This document shows positions 20,292 to 31,965 of a stretch of 64,000 bases of DNA, one piece after another. Source of the DNA: Argyresthia goedartella (taxonomy: Eukaryota > Arthropoda > Insecta > Lepidoptera > Argyresthiidae). Numbering within the stretch: the first letter of the stretch is position 1; each line of letters starts with the position of its first letter. A model generated the notes under the pieces. The model had not been told where the DNA came from. It ran no database searches and saw only the letters and a program-made list of their open reading frames with translations. Position numbers and translations under genes: made by a program. Where the stretch lies: positions 45,160,208 to 45,224,207 of the forward strand of contig OX463806.1 of assembly GCA_949825045.1 (NCBI GenBank), in the 5' to 3' direction.

Positions 20292-23200
20292 CTAATCAAT
20301 AGGAAGGCGAGAAAGTGTTGCGACCGCTCTCTTGAGGACCGAGTCCCCCACCTTGACTTCTGCTGATCGAGGCGTGCCATCCCGACCCGTGTACAATTTG
20401 ACGATCCGTCCTCGTCTCCATCTCAATGATGGCAGATTCGCATCCTTAATCAGCACCAAATCACCGACTTGAGGGGGGGCTCGTCCGGTCAGTCCACTTA
20501 AGGCGCTGCTGCAAGATGTGCAAGTACTCAAGGGACCACCGTTTCCAAAAATCTTTAGCCATCTGCTGCAACATCTGCCACCTAGTTAACCGACTTAACT
20601 TAACATCACCGAATGGGTATTCTGGCAGGGCGTTAAGGGGCTGACCTATCAGGAAGTGACCCGGCGTCAACGCTTCCAAATCATTTGGATCCGAACTGAG
20701 CGGGCACAACGGTCGCGAGTTCAGTGTCATTTCAATTTTACAGAACAGCGTCGCAAGCTCTTCAAAGCGTAGAGAGGTCTCACCGATGATCCTCGTCAGG
20801 TGCGACTTAGCCGATTTAACCGCAGCCTCAAAAATTCCTCCCCAATGAGGACATCCCGGCGGACTGAATACCCATTCAATCCCTCGTCGGGAGCAAGCCG
20901 TACCGATGGCGTCCTGGTTACCGTTCAGGAATTGAGTGACCTCCTGCAGATATCGCCTGGCTCCGACAAAATTTGTGCCGTTGTCCGAACGGATTAATGT
21001 CGGGAGGCCCCTTCGTGAGACGAACCGATCTAGACATGCGATAAATGCCTCTGTAGTGACATCACTGACCACCTCCAAGTGGACTGCCTTCGTGGCCAAG
21101 CACACGAAGACGCACAGGTATGCCTTCACTAATCTGGCGTTCCGTAGCTGTGAAGACTTGACCATGAATGGTCCCGCGAAATCCGTTCCGACACCCGCAA
21201 AGGGCCGGATTTCGTTAACCCTATCCGAGGGCAAATCGCCCATCTGGGGCTGCATCGTAGCCGCCTTGGCCCGATAACAAGGCAGGCACCGAAATACGAC
21301 GCTACGCACTAAGCATCTTCCCGATAGAATCCAGAACTCGCGCTGGAGAAACGCCATCAAGGCGTGGCATCCGATATACCCATTCCGAATGTGTCGATCC
21401 TGTATCAACAGTTCGACCAACTTCCCTTTCCTAGGGAGTAACAACGGGTGGCGAGCCGCATAAGGCAGGTTGGCATTCCGCAGCCGACCTCCTACCCTCA
21501 GCAATCCTTGAGGGTCAATAAACGGGTTGAGCCGAGCCACAGCTCCCTTCAGTTGGACGCGTCCGCGTCTCAGAATGTCCAATTCGGACTTAAAGTGCAC
21601 CGTCTGCACGTTCCGTACCAATGCGAACAACGCATGGTTCCGTTCCCGTGGTGTCAGGACCTGTGTCCGCACCCGTTGCGCCTCAGAATTGCGACAATTC
21701 CGCGCAAATCGGAAGATCCAGGCGGTCACATTGACCAGCTTGTCGAGCGAGCTGTACCGTTCCAGCAGGCTGAACTCCTCTTCCGGCTCTGGTTGCGTCG
21801 TACATACACCGACTGTCAAGGCGCCGTTCGCCGAGGTAACGCGTGGACTCATTGGCCAATCCGATTCGGCTTGAGTCAACCATTTTGGACCCCACCACAA
21901 GGGATGTCCAACCAACTCCGGAGCGTGACACCCACGTGACGCACAGTCTGCTGGGTTCATTTCCCCTGGAACATGTCTCCAGATTAAGGGAACCTCCGAA
22001 TTCAAAATCTGCGAAACCCGATTCGCCACAAAAATCTCCAGCTTGTGAACTGAAGCCTTCAGCCAGCATAACACGATCTGGCTGTCCGTCCAAGCGTAGA
22101 CCGTATCTTCTAACGCTATTGACCCACGAAGAACCGTCATCGTGTGGTTGAGCAGACGAGTCAGGAGAGCCGCTCCCGAAAGCTCTAATTTGGGAATGGT
22201 CAGGCGAGTGCGCAACGGCGCAACCTTGCTCTTGGCCATGACCAACCGCACATCAACCTCCCCCGAGGAGTCGACCGTACGCAGATATACCGCAGCTCCG
22301 TAGCCCTTCTCCGAGGCATCGCAAAACCCATGCAGGGTGGCGGTGTATCGTTTGGTGGGGACCAACCTCCGTGGCAGTGAAATCCGATTGATGCCAGGGA
22401 GGGTCGAAAAGAACGAGTCCCACTCTGAGCTCAATGACCCGCCGATCGGGTCGTCCCATTTCAGCTCAGCAGACCACAATTGCTGCATAAAACACTTGAG
22501 CTGAAATGTTACCGGGGTGATCCACCCGTTTGGATCAAATGTCCTAGCCACCGTTGAAAGGACGTTCCGTTTCGTCCAGACCTTCGGGGAGTCTAACTAG
22601 ACCCGATACGAAAACATGTCTGACACCGGCTGGTACTGGACGCCTAATACCGACAACATATTTGGATTTTCCAAGTTTTCAAAAATGTGGGGATCCTGCT
22701 GGTAGTCATCCGGAAGACCAGACAGTAACTCTGGAGAGTTCGACATCCATTTCCGGAGCTCGTAACCTCCACCCCGTAGGAGCTCAACTAGCTCGTCCCG
22801 ACGAGCGAGCGCCTCCTCTACGGAATCTGCACCGGTACAGATATCGTCCACGTAGAGATCCTGCTCCAGGATTGCTGCTCCTCTAGGGAAATTTAACCGT
22901 TCTCGATCCGCTAACTCCCGCAGAGTGCGAATCGCCAAATAAGGACTAGACCGTAGCCCGTACGTGTTGGTGTTCAGCTCGTACACCTTGATGGGCTGAT
23001 CTGGGCTCTCTCGCCACAGTATCATCTGATACCGTCTATCGTCAGGGTGAATGACCGTCTGTCTAAACATCATCCGGATGTCAGCTACAAACACAACATT
23101 GTGTCGACGGAACCGTGTGATAACATCCGCGATGTCATGGTTCAACTTCGGCCCTGAATGCAAACACTGGTTCAGGTTCATGCCGTTAGATGTTGATGCC

Positions 23201-23712
23201 GATCCATCGAACACTACCCGTATTTTGCCCTCCGGGGTCCTCAAGACCGCGTGATGGGGCAGGAAGCAGTGGTCTTCACGCTTCCAGTCGATACCCGAAA
23301 CCGACATGTGGCCGAGCGACTCGTATTCCCGCATGAAGTCGACGTACTTCTGCCGGAAAATCCCGTCACGCTTCATGCGTCGATCCATCGACAGAAGCCG
23401 CGTCTCGGCTGCATGGTGTGAACTGCCCAGCGGTGGGCGATCACTCCGGAATGGAAGACGTGTGAGAAATCGACCTGACCGAAGGCGACCAGTATTGTTC
23501 CGATAAAACTGTTCACACTCTTCTTCAACCGGGTCCAACCGGCGGACCGTAGGTGGTTCCTCCACCTCCCAAAACTTCTGTATCACCTCCGAGAGTACAG
23601 AACCGAATAAGGGACTACGAGTCGCTAGGCGTGGGGCAGCCGGCATGACCGGACCCATTACCGCATGGCCCAGTCTGGTGTTGACCGAAACCAGACCAGT
23701 CGCCTGCTACAC
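20292..23712 (-). pseudogene. pol: pol of the BEL/Pao element (RT, RNase H, integrase)
   Basis: Domains in order on the minus strand: a pre-RT segment (LVSVNTRLGHAVMG, then FWEVEEPPTVRRLDP); RT with VVFVADIRMMFRQ (motif A) and LYVDDICTGAD (motif C, YVDD intact); an RNase H region with GFCDASEKGYGAAVYL, KLELSGAALL and AWTDSQIVLCWL; the integrase Zn-binding region (CLPC); the catalytic core with DFAGPF, RSDNGTNFVGA and GIFEAAVKSAK (the D, D and E residues); and the C-terminal DUF5641 domain (VGDLVLIKDANLPSLRW). Lesions are an in-frame TAG after FSYRV (ending at 22597) and a frameshift near 20490 just before DUF5641. The protease domain expected upstream is missing. Confidence 0.93.
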
Positions 23713-23739
23713 GTGGACACCTGGCACTAACAGGTATGC

Positions 23740-24800
23740 GGGCAGCTACCCCGAGCGCCTTAAAGTTGGCGCAACTGGTCACTTCATGACCGGCACTGTC
23801 GCAGTGCACACAGCCGTCACCCGACGGCGCGGCATTCAAAACGCCAAATTGTTTCGACCGCCCACCCCCCCGTGGGGGCGGGGGGCGCGGCCCCTCCCAC
23901 ATCCGCGCGGGTTGGCGCTGCACACTGGCCTCCGTGTCCAGTGTGTCACATCGCCTGCATTCACCCTCCAAAAAATCCGTCAATTGGACGAGCGTGGGCA
24001 TTTCCGTGCTACTGCCCCCATGCAGCTGTTCAAACCGACTTTGAACAGCTGCAGGCAACCGTGACAAAACCATACACAAAACAATGTATGACCATTGGTC
24101 TACCGGAAGACCAAGGTTCTGAAGGGCCTTCGTGGCCACCAGCACAGGGTTGAGCACCTGTACTCGGATGTCAACATCCCGGGTTACTTTAGGGATGCTA
24201 AACAGCTTCCCCAGCTGCGCATCAACCAACCGCCGTTTGTGTTGGTAGCGGTCAAACAATATGGACCTGGCTATCTCATAATTGCCCGCCGTGACCGTTA
24301 GGTGACCGACCAACTCCTTCGGTTCACCCCGCAGAGCCATCAATAGTTGGGCCAACTTGTAGGCGTTGTCCAGGTCGTCCCGACCGTGGACCAAGCTATC
24401 AAATAAATTGATGAAGGCCGAATTGCCCCACTGAAGGCCGGAATCTCCAGGTGTGGCAGCCGTCCAACAACACCCTTCGGGGGTGGGTCTCCGTTACCCT
24501 CCCCACGGTCATTCCTTCGTGACCGCTTAATTTTCTCCGCGCGACGCTCGATGTCACCCAAGCATTCCATCGCTTGGTCAGCATCCGCGCAGAGCTGTTT
24601 CACTGCAGCCACCGAGGCTTCATCAGTAAGCCCGAGAGCTTCAGCCTCCGCAGCCAGCCGACGCGTGTCATTGCGTCCTCCACACGCTTGACCAGGACAT
24701 CATCCATATCTGGTCGCTCCACATACTTATGAGTATGGGCGAGCCATCTCATTTCCTCACGGACACCATGCCGCAGTACCGTCAAGGGCGAAGGTGCCAT
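23740..24800 (-). pseudogene. gag: gag of the BEL/Pao element, frameshifted and fused onto pol by deletion
   Basis: Starts at the ATG at 24800 (MAPSPLTVLRHGVREEMRWL). Frameshifts near 24660 and near 24420 interrupt it. The central part is the DUF1759 capsid-like domain (LPHLEIPAFSG, then ALRGEPKELVGHL and ILFDRYQ). One zinc knuckle of the CX2CX4HX4C type follows (CVHCDSAGHEVTSC). Immediately after CANFKALGVAAR the sequence jumps in another frame to the pre-RT segment of pol, so the second zinc-binding region and the aspartic protease that BEL elements carry have been deleted. Confidence 0.9.
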
Positions 24801-25453
24801 GTTTACCGATTTAATAGATTCTGGTCTTATACTTCACTACCGAACTAAGTATAGCCAGAGACCAGCACTTGCCCGTCAGCGCTGGACACAGAAATTAAAA
24901 CTAAGTTGTCAAAACTAAGGCAACCACTAAAACAATTAAATCCTAAAAAATATTTAATATGGTCGCCCTGTGGACATACACCTTATAACTATACACTCTA
25001 AATCAATTAGAGAATGCCACCATATGGTACAATACAAATAACACACAAAAAGGTATTATAAAAAAAAACTATTTTTCTAGAAGTGGCCCCTCCGATATGA
25101 CCCACACTTCTTTTGAGGTCAGCAAAATCAGCTTAATACCCCTTAAATAGCCTGACCCTGCTCTGTAATCCGAAATAACACTGCAATACTATGGAACCCG
25201 ACTGCAATACTATAGTCCGTCCGAATGACTGTTCCTTATGCACACCGAGTAGTTTCCGACTACAACTTTATAATAATTGTTAACTAAATTGTTAACTAAC
25301 TAATTGTGGTATACCGACCACAAGACTCACTCACAAACTGATTGCCGACCAATCTGAGATACCCTTTTCTCCCAACTACAATGTGGCAAAAAAACAACCC
25401 TACAACCGTCCGTGAATCGATTTCCTACTAGGAAACCGCGCCTGCTTCCAAAA
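24801..25453 (-). other. BEL/Pao leader and probable primer-binding site
   Basis: Non-coding region between the 5' LTR and gag. Next to the LTR the minus strand reads TTT then TGGAAGCAGGCGCGG (about 25450-25436), the usual TGG start of a tRNA primer-binding site. I did not identify the tRNA. Confidence 0.6.
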
Positions 25454-26009
25454 TAATTAAATTCCACGCCTTAACCGACAGGGCGTGGAATCTTGGTAGG
25501 GTTGGTTTTCACCAGGAGTACTGACCTTTGACGCCGTGGACCGGAATTCGAAAGCTCAATTCGAGGCAGGAACACGGGATGAGGAGCACAAGGGTGGGGG
25601 GAGAGGAGTCGAATCTTACTCTCGTCGTAGCCCGATGCTGTCGCCGTCGTACTGCTTGCCGACACGAAGGGTCGCTGTCCGAATGCGACGAATTGATCCC
25701 CGAATCACTTCGTCCCTTCACAACACGAAGCACTCACTCCGATGACGTGAATCTACTTATTTCCCGATGATTGGACGATTGTTCCGTGATGATTATTACA
25801 AATTAACACTCCGACCAGGCCCGACACCTGTGTTAGACAATTATTACTAATAAAAATACAGCCAAGGCCCGAATGCCATGTGCAAAAAAGTAACCTCTCA
25901 CTCGTCATCACGTTTCTATACAAGTGACAGCTGCTAGTTCCGTTCCGATCACTCGCGGTCCGAGTCGCGCAACGAAAAAAGGTGCGTTCCGAAGCATAAA
26001 TATTAAACA
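25454..26009 (-). repeat. 5' LTR of the BEL/Pao element
   Basis: Near-identical partner of 19712-20267. The inner terminus is AATTTAATTA rather than AATTCAATCA. Confidence 0.93.
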
Positions 26010-26390
26010 CTATTACTAAGACTCCGCTGTCCGTCCGTCCGTCTGTCACCAGGCTGTATCTCACGAACCGTGATAGTTAGACAGTTGAAATTTTCACAGA
26101 TGATGTATTTATGTTGCCGCTATAACAACAAATACTAAAAAACAGGATAAAAGAAATATTTAAGGGGGCTCCCATACAACAATTCTTTCAATACCACATA
26201 CAAACTTATGGATGCACCTGGTTACGTACATGGAGTGTGAAAGTCACCGCACCAATAACTTTGTAAACAATATTTTGCTGTGTAAAATCCAAACTATTCA
26301 CTCCACACCATCGCTTCCATTGAACGGTGATACGGAACCCTTCGTGCGCGATTTAGACTCGCACTTGACCGGTTTTTTCATTTCTTGAAC
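26010..26390 (+). repeat. Right part of the GGGTTCCG repeat, with a nested repeat
   Basis: Continues the repeat cut at 19711 (ACTAAGACTCCGCTGTCCG ... CACTTGACCGG). A copy of the CACATACAAACTTATG-type repeat sits inside at about 26185-26275. Confidence 0.8.
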
Positions 26391-26669
26391 TTCCAATTAA
26401 AAGAAAAATATTATATAAATATCCATATAAAAAATGAGTAAAACTCAAACACTTTTGAATTTCTTGTGAAATTACTACCTACCTTTGCTTTTAAAATTTG
26501 CATTTCTATATTTTTCTTAAAAATGTTTTATGTGCATGACTGACTCTCGTCTGACATAATCAATTCGTTTCTTTGACTCTTGGCTTTGAGCAGCTGGGCT
26601 ATCCGTTTCTTGAATTGCTAAGAGTAGGGTAAGATTGGGGCTGCTTGATTACTTCGCTCCGCTTGCAAT

Positions 26670-26907
26670 CCAGCGCGTCCCAATCTTACTGAGGCACTGG
26701 ACGGACTCCAGTTTGCCGCCTGCTCATTCCAGTCTACTTGAGCCAATGCAGTTCAACTATTGTCATTAGCTAAATTGCTTATCACAGTCATTGTGATTGG
26801 TATTTAATAAACAGTAGTTAGTTTGCTCAAACCAATGCAGTTCAAAGTGCAGGCGGCGAACTGGAGTCCGTCCAGTGCCTCAGTAAGATGAGAGCACGCT
26901 GGATTCG
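26670..26907. repeat. Foldback element with about 57-bp arms
   Basis: CTTACTGAGGCACTGGACGG (left arm, from about 26686) and its reverse complement (right arm, about 26868-26887) lie in longer arms of about 57 bases at 26670-26728 and 26850-26906. A direct repeat, CAGTCATTGTGATTGGTATT, occurs at about 26783 and again at about 26932, outside the right arm. Confidence 0.8.
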
Positions 26908-27129
26908 ATTCATGATGCTACGGGCTGCCTCACAGTCATTGTGATTGGTATTTAATTAATGATTTATTAAGGCAAGATACTAAGTAACTATTACTATGTA
27001 AGTATATGTAAAATAAAAAATTACTATAGAAATAAATACAAGATTTTATTCTGTGTGTTGTGATACAGGATTTCTGATTTCAGTAGTATTCTATAAGCAT
27101 AACATAGCATTATTCGAAACATTGTAGGG
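26908..27129. other. AT-rich spacer with small inverted repeat
   Basis: 27048-27085 is an inverted partial copy of 27197-27234 (GATTTCAGTAGT versus ACTACCGAAATC). Confidence 0.5.
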
Positions 27130-27459
27130 AGGGAAATCTTGACATTTCAAACCAAACCTTCCACCCCCTTATCTATACTTTGACCGAATCACTACCGAAA
27201 TCAGACATCCTGAATTCACATCACACAGAATACTCCAAAGTGAGAAAATAATCTGATTCGAGCAAAGGGCAAGCAAGATTGTCTAATATTCACAATGGCG
27301 CCATTACATAGGTTTTTCACTGAGCCGTATTCACTTAAATTTGTCTTTAGTATTGCATAGTACTCATTGGTGTTGGTTGCTTTAGTTTTGGTTCTATAAG
27401 TTCGTCATTAAAAGTGTGATTGATGTTATTGTATTACGGAACTAGTTATTTTGTGTTTT
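27130..27459 (+). repeat. Right member of the large inverted repeat pair
   Basis: Reverse complement of 19029-19364; see that entry. No protein is recognised in it. Confidence 0.8.
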
Positions 27460-28410
27460 AGTATGCCCTACGGGTTTTTATTGTTTCAATATATATATAT
27501 ATATACATACAGATGGAGCCAAAGAAGTTTTACTTCAGTCGTGTGGACTAAAGCAAACTCGTTTTATTATAACTACTTTTTGCGTATTGCGAGTTCTATG
27601 AGGCGTCATCATTTATTTTATTGGATCTTGAAGAGTTGTGCGTGTAACATGCGTTAGGGTCAGATAGCCTATTAGCAGTTCCCTCTATTGGCACCCAGGG
27701 CGAAAAATAGCGGATTAATCTCTAGAAACTATAACCAATTCTAAATCGATCAACTGATCAGGATCCAGATAGTTAAAACCATTTTATTATCAATAAACTA
27801 TCACTAACGCCAGTGACCCATACACAAAGGGTATTTTTATTATTGAGGCCCTCTCGCGCAAAGGTGTGTGTTTGTGCATGTGTGTATGTATGTTCGCCCA
27901 CAACGACGGATGGATCGGAATGGAGGAGGTATATAGGCATTTGGGGTTGGAGCTTGTTTGTTTGTGTGATGACCGATTTCGATTCAGTTTTTGCATTAAA
28001 TGGCTATAATTTCAGAGCAGGTTATTAGATATATCTTACGGTTAATGACCACCAGGCGGCGCTGCATCAGCCAGAATGCTAGACTCTTTAGGGCTTCCCA
28101 GACATTATTAAGACATTTATCTACACACGTATCATAAACCCTCTTTACTGCGTCCAAAAACCGCACGTTACGATCAGCATAAGGTTAAACTACTTTGTAA
28201 AAACACATTTCTTATCTGAATATTGAATTGAAATTTTCTACATATTATGACATTCAAATTTAGAACGCCGACGACGCCCGCCTGCGTGCCGCCCCGGCTT
28301 TGTCTGTGAAGTTGGTACTACAGAACAAGCTAACAACTCAATGCCACAATGCCGGTCACTCGTGCGGTTCCTGAACACATCACAGAGAGCTTATGATATG
28401 TGTTTAGATA
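27460..28410. other. Unassigned sequence
   Basis: Contains a short AT run at 27489-27503. The short frames at 27451-28028 have no recognisable domain. Confidence 0.3.
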
Positions 28411-28540
28411 AACTAGTGTATGTAACTATACATAATTAGGCATTAAAACACTCGAGTGATATTATTATGAAACGAGCCGAAGGCAAGCCACTCTCGAGTT
28501 TTAATGCCCTCCAATATGTAGTCACATAAACTACTATTTT
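28411..28540. repeat. Foldback element with CTCGAG arms
   Basis: GGCATTAAAACACTCGAGTG (28439-28458) pairs with CACTCTCGAGTTTTAATGCC (28491-28510), and weaker pairing continues outward for about 25 bases. The loop contains GAGCCGAAGGCAAGCC. Confidence 0.75.
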
Positions 28541-29460
28541 GATGCAGTTTTTACATTATATAGTTTTAATTATATAAAGCTGTTTATCTATATTCCGTGT
28601 TACTACAAAAAGTGTCACACATAGTTTAACAAAAAGAAAACGTCAAATCCTATACATTTTTATCTTTAAACATGTGTTGAACAGGAGTTTTTATTTGTGG
28701 TAAGCCCCATTATGTTTTAAGATCCAGCGCTGATCCAGATCCGGGGTTGTTTTAAACTTTTAATTAGGATCCGATTTGAAACTAACAATTACAACTTAAA
28801 CTAGGTCAAAAATTTCGCTTAGATCGCTGCCGGGCGCTGGCACCGTTACCTCGCTGTATCGCACGCAATGAATCGACAGTTGCGCTGGTTGAGACACTCT
28901 GCTGCTGCTGCCGCAGCGACCTCCCGTGCTGTCAGCGAATGAGCGTCACCGGTTCGAGAACGGCCGGTATGCCACAGCTGGCAAGGGCCCGACGGATGAC
29001 GTCATTGAGGCTGGCATGGTGGGACCAATTCTTAATTTATAGTTATATGAAGTAGTGTCTCGGTAGCTGGATTATTGGGCTAAATTTAATATTACTAGTG
29101 GTTTTGGGAGAATAGTAGGCCTAGCGAGCACTTTGACGTATATAGATACTTAAACTTATTGTCAAGACTGACGGACAAAAGGCTTAATTAGGTATAATGC
29201 GATTCAAGTTTATTTTGCGCAAGATATCAATGAAGAAATTCCAATCTTTAATTGTATTTCAGTTCTTCGAATTTTCCAATTTCTATGCATTTTTGAGCAT
29301 GACTTTTGAAGAAAATAGAGATTTAAGTTTTAGCGATTAATCGCGTTTCCTTGGTCCTAGCAGATCAAATCTGGTGTCTACGGGTTCGTCTCGAGAAGGC
29401 GGAGAGAACTGCGTAGTCTGATTAGTGATAATTTCTCCGAAATAAAATCAGAAACTGGAC
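28541..29460. other. Unassigned, with a GC-rich block at 28815-29030
   Basis: The GC-rich block has CTGCTGCTGCTGCCGCAGCG and many CpG steps but no open frame I can assign. Confidence 0.3.
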
Positions 29461-29464
29461 ACAC

Positions 29465-29484
29465 TCCCCCCCCCCCCCCCCCCC
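29465..29484. repeat. Poly-C tract
   Basis: About 20 consecutive C residues. The exact length in the genome is uncertain, since such runs are prone to sequencing error. Confidence 0.85.
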
Positions 29485-29641
29485 ATCACACGCCCGATCC
29501 ATTGAAGTTTTACGGATGAACAACTGGAATTATTAGAAATAAACAACCCGGCTGCATTTTCTTTCAATACCACATACAAACTTATGAATGCATCTGTATG
29601 TATGAGTATACAATACCCCATAAAAACTTAGGAATTCATCT

Positions 29642-29887
29642 GCAGCCTTATGGCGTAACTCTCTGAAGTTCGTAGCGTGTGTCTATGGTTCATCTCATGC
29701 TCATACAATTTCATCGATTGCGGGGTATCACCGAAGGCTTCTAGGCTTCATTCAATGAGCTTGGGTTTGGCCTCCATTATGATGCTACTTGCGTGATACC
29801 AATTTGACAGATGAAGCTGGTGCAAGGTGTCAAACGTAAAAGTCTTTGTGAAGTTCATAGCTCAGACGAGTTACGCCATAAGGCTGC
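29642..29887. mobile_element. MITE with perfect 20-bp inverted repeats
   Basis: GCAGCCTTATGGCGTAACTC (29642-29661) and its exact reverse complement (29868-29887) bound a 246-bp non-coding element. It interrupts a copy of the CACATACAAACTTATG-type repeat, whose halves lie at 29570-29641 and 29888-29935. Confidence 0.85.
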
Positions 29888-29935
29888 TAGTTACGTAAAT
29901 GGAGTATGAAAGTAGCCGCACCAATAAATTTGTAA

Positions 29936-30984
29936 CGCTATAATCCCGCCATTTAAAAAAATGGCTCGACAAAAAATCTATATAATATCGAACCAGCTCA
30001 CAAAATTTCACGATTTTTTGGCCAATCTCGAAAATGGACGCTTCGCTCGCTTCGCCTGCTCGGTCAATTAACTCTGTGCTCCGGGTCATTAAAGTTAAAT
30101 CTCTTCAATTTTGCAAACAACACTACCACGTACATATCACTATACAGGTGACAACAAGAAAATAATAATCCGATGCAAACCTATAAATATGCGCCATCAT
30201 ACCTGGTCCCAATTTTGGCTGAATGGTTGAAGAAAGGCTACCCGGAATTTGCAATGCAAACTCGGTTAAGGCTTATAAAATATACAAGCCGGAATGTATT
30301 GTCAATACCAATCAAGGCCTATTGATAGATAGGTAATGATACCTAACTCAATATGGTAGCAGACAGATATAGGCCGCGCCTAACATCTTGTTACAGTTCG
30401 GCCATTTTCGGAATGGGATCATGACAGGTCGAGATCGAACGGGTCGCTGATATTTCGATAAAAATATTGTTATTGTTTATTTGCTCTACTAACAAAATAA
30501 CAATCATTGAAACATTACTATTATGGAAGGTTCTAAGCAATGCTATATTTTTCCAGTAATTGAAATGCTAAATGCTGATTTAAATGCTAAATATATATAA
30601 TAGAAACCATGTGTATTGTAATGTTTATCTTTAAAATCCATACTAAGCAGGAACAAGGTCCGCCGTCCGCCATCGTAATGTCAACCGTACGTTTTTGTGG
30701 TGATGCACCTAAAATAACGGGTAGGATCGGAGCCTCGACGTTATGTATTTTACCCATTAAATTTACAGAATAAGTTTTACGATCACCGAAGAAAAAACGC
30801 AGAGTTCGTTCCGCGTAAAACGTATCAACATCTGTCACAGGTCAAAACCTACAGTGTCAACTTGTCTACAATTTCCGGTCGATTTGAGTGAGTGAATACG
30901 ATTATTGAACACGATTTGTAAATGGTGAATATCCCAAACGTTCATTTGAAAAGTATTTGTAAAGGGGCTGTTTCTTGTTACTGC
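29936..30984. other. Unassigned sequence
   Basis: A minus-strand frame at 30838-30587 (HNVEAPILPVILGASPQK, ITMADGG) has a coding-like look but no recognised domain; it may be a transposon remnant. Confidence 0.3.
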
Positions 30985-31155
30985 GACGCGTGACGCGGCA
31001 ACTTCAGAGCTAACAGCGTCACAAGCAAGAGTCCCAGATTAGAACCCCAGCTGGGGTGTAAGAAAAATAACCCCAGGTCTTGCATATTTCCAGGTTTGTG
31101 GTATTCATGGCATCCTAGTGTGGGGCCAGAAGCAATGTGTGTGCCTGTATGTAAA
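30985..31155 (+). mobile_element. tRNA-derived SINE, family A, degenerate
   Basis: Plus orientation. The B-box region is altered (CAGATTAGAACCCC), but the body (TGGTATTCATGGCATCCTAG) and the end TGTGGGGCCAGAAGC match the reverse complement of the copies at 48.8 and 58.2 kb. Confidence 0.65.
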
Positions 31156-31735
31156 TATGATGTTATGTTAACTAGATGTGTGACGCGAACTGTACTCTGC
31201 TGTAAACAAACTTCCCTGAAGACCAATTACGTACGCCTTCTGTGAAAGTGAATAATAACACCAACTGTGGGCGAAAATTACGTTCTAAGTATCAACCTAG
31301 ATTACACAGACTGTGAAGTTAAGGTGTGGGTCAAGTTGACAACTTTCATGACGAGTAGGACAAAGGAACCTGTTGTGCATCTCAAGTTACGCAAAATATG
31401 AGTATTAAAGCATTCGTGAGTGGCAGCATGCATTCGTGAACGTAATATGATATTAATGTCCTCATAGTTGTAATCCTCACATTGGAAATCTTCATGGCAT
31501 TTGACAGTCGTTAAAAAATGGTTCTGAAATAGCCCACAAATATTAAAAAATAGTCCACTCATATAGTTTCTAAGTTGTGTAGTTATATAAGATGGTGAGA
31601 ATAACGTCTTGACATTAAGATATAATCCTCATCTCTCGTGTAAGTAAACGGAAGGGCCTATCGACTTTGTGTAGATATGAAAATACACACATAAACACTA
31701 ATAATTTCGAGCTGGTTCACTATGAAAAAATACAT
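31156..31735. other. AT-rich intron-like sequence
   Basis: No feature recognised. Confidence 0.35.
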
Positions 31736-31965
31736 AAAACTCTGATGATAGAGCCGTAATGTGGCCGTGGGAAAGCTGTAATGAAACGACGCAACCCTAC
31801 CGAATTTGGGCTCATTTTATTCGTCTCGACAAGTACTTTGTTCCTAGATGATATCCAGAGTCTGATGATGACCCGGAAGGTGGCCACGGGAACTGTCTAA
31901 TAAAACAACGCTACCCTATCAAGTTTCGGTTCGTAGGATTAGTCTAGACAAGTACTCTGTGAAAC
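31736..31965. repeat. Diverged direct duplication of about 110 bp
   Basis: CTCTGATGAT...GTGGCCGTGGGAA...CGACAAGTACTTTG (31740-31845) is repeated as GTCTGATGATG...GTGGCCACGGGAA...AGACAAGTACTCTG (31859-31962), clearly diverged. It is probably part of an older transposon. Confidence 0.7.

Larger units (their letters stand above)
19712..26009 (-). mobile_element. BEL/Pao LTR retrotransposon, defective
   Basis: Two LTRs of 556 bases (19712-20267 and 25454-26009) flank gag-pol on the minus strand, and the target duplication CTATT is perfect on both sides (19707-19711, 26010-26014). The LTRs begin and end TG...CA; the inner end of the right LTR has TA instead. About ten differences separate the LTRs, suggesting a fairly recent insertion. 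The element has frameshifts in gag and in the pol C terminus, one stop in pol, and no protease domain, so it cannot be autonomous. Confidence 0.93.

Noticed and set aside
20268..20300. Clear polypurine tract next to the BEL 3' LTR
   Set aside because: The expected position shows a short palindrome (GGACAGG/CCTGTCC) but no convincing purine run, so none is annotated.
21448..21939. 163-codon plus-strand frame
   Set aside because: It is the antisense shadow of the BEL RNase H/integrase frame, whose protein motifs are unmistakable on the minus strand.
27541..28028. Possible gene on the plus strand
   Set aside because: Only short frames without domain, splice or promoter support.
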